From: JAFAMS01 sp049520515
GTDB lineage: Bacteria > Vulcanimicrobiota > Vulcanimicrobiia > Vulcanimicrobiales > Vulcanimicrobiaceae
Assembly: GCA_049520515.1 (NCBI GenBank)
Contig: JBEKPS010000001.1
Coordinates: 62,001-126,000 of the forward strand
Length of the DNA stretch: 64,000 bases
Reading direction: 5' to 3'
The translations under genes were made by a program, and so were the position numbers. Shown here in pieces: positions 61,387-64,000 of this stretch (the first letter of the stretch is position 1; each line of letters starts with the position of its first letter). The notes beneath the pieces are model-generated. The model made no database searches. It saw only the letters and a list, made by a program, of their open reading frames with translations, and was not told where the DNA came from.

Positions 61387-61749
61387 GTGAACCTGTTGCA
61401 GCGTCGTTCAGAAATCATCAATGCACTCGAGCTGCTTTCGGACGTTCGATTTCAGTACGACACGTGGGTCCGCCACGTCCCATCTCCAGTCGCTCAGAGT
61501 TTCAACGATCTGATTGCAGATTTGTATGACACCGGCGACGTGCGCGGTTTACTTGCACCACCGCTCAAAGACTCCGGTCTGACGAGCAAAGAACATCACG
61601 CGCTGCAGAGTGCCGTGACGATCATCGACAAACTCTTGGAAGATCATCCGTCCGGGGAAACCGACGAAGCGATCTTGCACGATTCGCGCTGGCCGCAGAT
61701 TCGCATCGCAGCCGGTCGCGCCGCGAAGATTTTGCGCGAAAGCGAGTAG
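61387..61749 (+). CDS. SCO4402-like small protein
   Basis: 120 residues from GTG 61387. It opens RRSEIINALELLSD-RFQYDTWVR and has a YDTGDVRGLLAPPLKDSGLT segment, similar to the SCO4402 family of uncharacterised actinobacterial proteins (E-L-L-x-x-L-x-D and an L-Y-D-D loop). Soluble and acidic. Divergent from the ArsR gene, so it may be its target; its end is convergent with purD. Confidence 0.55.
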   Translation: MNLLQRRSEIINALELLSDVRFQYDTWVRHVPSPVAQSFNDLIADLYDTGDVRGLLAPPLKDSGLTSKEHHALQSAVTIIDKLLEDHPSGETDEAILHDSRWPQIRIAAGRAAKILRESE

Positions 61750-61750
61750 T

Positions 61751-63031
61751 CTACAAACCCTTCGCGATATCGGTGCGGTAGCTGACGCGCACAACGGGCG
61801 CGAGTTGCTTGGCGACACGCTCCGCTGCCGCGTATGCGCGCGCTCGCGCGTCATTGATGTCTGCACCCGTTTCCGCAATCGTGAGCACGCGTCCGCCACC
61901 GACATTCACGCGACCGTTCGATCGTTGCGACGTCCCCCAAAATGCGAGCGCACTTTCGGGAAGGTCGAGGTCGCCGGGAAGACCGTTTGCAGGCTTGCTG
62001 ACGACCGGATAGTCCTCAGTCACGAACGTGACGCACACGCACGAATCGCCGGCGATGCGCGCCGCATCGGCTTCGAGCGCACCGGTCGCAGCACTGTGCA
62101 AGAGGCGCGCAAAATCGCCCTGCAAGCGCGGAATCAGCGCTTGCGTCTCGGGATCGCCGAAACGCGCGTTGAATTCCAAAACCTTGGGCCCATTCGCCGT
62201 CCACATCACGCCGATGTAGAGAACGCCGATGTACTCTTCGCCGTCGGCGTTCAAACCGCTGAGCACGGGAGCAATGATTTCGCGCCGGACGATATCGATA
62301 TAGTCACCTGGAAATCCAGCCGGCGGTGAGTATGCACCCATGCCGCCGGTATTCGGGCCGATATCGCCGTCACCGACGCGTTTGTAATCGCAGGCCGCGG
62401 CAAACGGCAGCATTGCGCGACCATCGCAAATCGCAAAGACCGAGACCTCACGTCCTTCAAGACGCTCCTCGAGCAATATATCGGTGCCGCCGCCCGGGAC
62501 GCCGGCATTCGCGAACCAATCCGCGACGACGGCGCTTGCATCTTTAACATCGGGCGCAACGACGACACCCTTGCCTGCAGCGAGTCCGTCGGCTTTGATG
62601 ACGATCTCGACGTCCGGCCATTCATCGATAATCGTCAAGGCTTGCGGTAACGAGTGCGCGACGCGCGCGCGCCCCGTCGGAATCTTGTGACGCTCCAAAA
62701 AGCGTTTTGCGAAGATCTTGCTCGATTCGAGCCTACCGGCCGAGCGGCTCGGGCCGAACACCGGAATCCCGGCTTCACGCAAACGATCGCCGGCCCCGGC
62801 TGCAATTGCGCTTTCGGGACCGAGAACTGCAAGATCGATACGCTCATCGCGCGCTCGACTTGCAAGCGCCTTGCCGTCGGTCGCAACGATATCCCAGTTG
62901 TCGCCGCGCGTCGCCGTGCCCGCGTTTCCGGGAGCAGCGTAGACGGCTTCGACCGACGGCGAGCGCGCAAGCGCCCACGAAAGCGCATCTTCGCGCCCTC
63001 CGCCCCCAACAACGAGCGTTCTTATTCCCAT
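61751..63031 (-). CDS. purD: Phosphoribosylamine-glycine ligase
   Basis: 426 residues from ATG 63031. ATP-grasp enzyme: VVGGGGREDALSWALA at the start, LGPESAIAAGAGDRL, KADGLAAGKGVVV, PNTGGMGAYSPP and EFNARFGDPE (metal ligands) are all present. It joins phosphoribosylamine (from PurF) with glycine. The start overlaps the end of guaA by 10 bases on the same strand; the longer upstream frame was rejected as it runs through guaA. Confidence 0.97.
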   Translation of the reverse strand: MGIRTLVVGGGGREDALSWALARSPSVEAVYAAPGNAGTATRGDNWDIVATDGKALASRARDERIDLAVLGPESAIAAGAGDRLREAGIPVFGPSRSAGRLESSKIFAKRFLERHKIPTGRARVAHSLPQALTIIDEWPDVEIVIKADGLAAGKGVVVAPDVKDASAVVADWFANAGVPGGGTDILLEERLEGREVSVFAICDGRAMLPFAAACDYKRVGDGDIGPNTGGMGAYSPPAGFPGDYIDIVRREIIAPVLSGLNADGEEYIGVLYIGVMWTANGPKVLEFNARFGDPETQALIPRLQGDFARLLHSAATGALEADAARIAGDSCVCVTFVTEDYPVVSKPANGLPGDLDLPESALAFWGTSQRSNGRVNVGGGRVLTIAETGADINDARARAYAAAERVAKQLAPVVRVSYRTDIAKGL

Positions 63032-64000
63032 TCGACGGTTGCGGGCGGCTTCGAGGTGATGTCGTACGCGACGCGATTGACACCTGGGACTTCGTTGACG
63101 ATACGCGAGCTGATACGTTCCAGCAGCTCGTGCGGCAAGCGCGCCCAATCGGCAGTCATTCCATCTTCACTGACGATTGCACGAACTGCAACGAGATTCG
63201 CATACGTGCGTCCGTCGCCCATCACGCCGACGCTGCGCAGTGGTGTGAGCACCGCGAAATATTGCCAAGGCTTCGGATTGAGGGTCGCGCTTTCGATCTC
63301 GGTCGTTACGATGTAATCGGCTTCGCGCACGACGTTGAGACGTTCGCGGTCGATCGCGCCGAGAACGCGAACCGCAAGACCCGGCCCCGGGAAGGGTTGC
63401 CGCTCGACGATCGGCGCCGGCAAACCCAAGACGCGTCCGACCGCGCGCACTTCGTCTTTGAAGAGCAGCCGCAGCGGCTCGATCAATTCGAGCTCCATGT
63501 GCTCCGGCAAGCCGCCGACGTTGTGATGCGATTTGATCTTGTGACCGGCTTTTGATAACGGGGTTTTCGATTCGATCACGTCGGGATAGAGCGTCCCTTG
63601 CACCAGAAACTTGACGCCCGGAATCTTCTTCGCTTCTTCTTCAAAGACCGCGATGAACTCGTGACCGATACGAATGCGCTTTTCTTCGGGATCGACGATA
63701 TCACGCAGACGCGCGAGAAACCGCTCCGACGCATCGACGTGGATGACGTTCAGGTGCAACTGGTCGCGAAACGCAGCGACGACCTCAGGCGCTTCGTTCT
63801 TGCGCAGCAAGCCATGATCGACAAAGACGCACGTGAGCTGTTTGCCGATCGCTTTCGCGACCAGCGTCGCAGCCACGGCCGAATCGACGCCGCCGGAGAG
63901 CGCGCAAATGACCTGCGCGTCGCCGACCTTTTCGCGAATTTCCGCGACCGAACGCTCAACAAACGATTCCATCTTCCAATCGGGCGGAATGCGCGCGATC
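63022..64000 (-). CDS. guaA: GMP synthase, C-terminal part (cut by window edge)
   Basis: Only the ATP-pyrophosphatase and dimerisation domains are inside: SGGVDS P-loop at visible residue 35-40, VFVDHGLLRKNE, ESKTPLSKAGHKIKSHHNVGGLPE and the final PPATVEWE. Nine further codons upstream (ARIPPDWKM...) keep the frame open to 64000, matching the linker after the glutaminase domain, so the gene continues outside. It makes GMP from XMP. It overlaps purD by 10 bases; together with purF, purM and purN the window holds a dispersed purine set. Confidence 0.96.
   Translation of the reverse strand, partial: IARIPPDWKMESFVERSVAEIREKVGDAQVICALSGGVDSAVAATLVAKAIGKQLTCVFVDHGLLRKNEAPEVVAAFRDQLHLNVIHVDASERFLARLRDIVDPEEKRIRIGHEFIAVFEEEAKKIPGVKFLVQGTLYPDVIESKTPLSKAGHKIKSHHNVGGLPEHMELELIEPLRLLFKDEVRAVGRVLGLPAPIVERQPFPGPGLAVRVLGAIDRERLNVVREADYIVTTEIESATLNPKPWQYFAVLTPLRSVGVMGDGRTYANLVAVRAIVSEDGMTADWARLPHELLERISSRIVNEVPGVNRVAYDITSKPPATVEWE

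Overview
The window looks like chromosomal DNA of a high-GC, aerobic, Gram-negative-type bacterium from a poorly cultured phylum. An actinobacterial-style qcrC/qcrA/qcrB set with ctaG, sugar-oxidation genes, many Cys-Gly-rich lipoproteins with beta-propellers, and TonB C-terminal fragments together suggest something like Eremiobacterota (WPS-2) or an Acidobacteria-like lineage. That placement is inference only. There is no rRNA and no CRISPR array.

Layout. (1) 1-3348: respiratory genes for a Rieske protein (cut by the left edge), cytochrome b, CtaG and a diheme cytochrome c, each overlapping the next by 4 nt. (2) 3345-16729: a carbohydrate block. Eight minus-strand genes encode an aldose-epimerase-like protein, a cyclase-family hydrolase, a TIM-barrel isomerase, a six-hairpin glycosidase, an SDR, an NDH-2-like flavoprotein, an enolase-superfamily protein with an internal deletion, and a ThDP oxidase. 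Facing them are an internally duplicated membrane protein, a gluconate-dehydrogenase-subunit-3-like protein and a GMC oxidoreductase. Together they look like glycoside hydrolysis coupled to quinone-linked sugar oxidation. (3) 16.7-24.3 kb: a patchwork with an MFS pseudogene, small lipoproteins, an exported nucleoside-phosphorylase-like protein, a LytS/LytTR two-component pair, a STAS protein, and a HigA antitoxin whose HigB toxin is reduced to a fragment. (4) 24.3-46.1 kb: accessory DNA bounded by tRNA-Val-derived repeats, with an integrase remnant running into an intact tRNA-Val(GAC) at 46105. Cargo includes four secreted beta-propeller proteins, a flotillin/NfeD-like pair, an ABC ATPase with a permease-CPBP protease fusion, a truncated MalT-like ATPase, a methyltransferase, two GNATs, and a tightly coupled two-gene module of unknown function (41799-44380). 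(5) 46.2-64.0 kb: core genes. These are thrS, an ALDH, a glycine/D-amino-acid oxidase-like protein, a pterin dehydratase, sixA, tsaD, a GNAT-purN fusion, purM, pepA, two NAD(P) dehydrogenases, purF, a Bax-inhibitor-1 protein, an ArsR regulator, purD, and guaA (cut by the right edge).

The purine genes (purN, purM, purF, purD, guaA) are all on the minus strand but interspersed with other genes. The most notable structures are the tRNA-Val island with one full-length and two partial copies of the target, the 41.8-44.4 kb orphan module, repeated TGTCGACA palindromes confined to intergenic DNA of the accessory region, the enolase-superfamily gene lacking its metal-ligand strands, and the ABC-CPBP and GNAT-PurN fusions.
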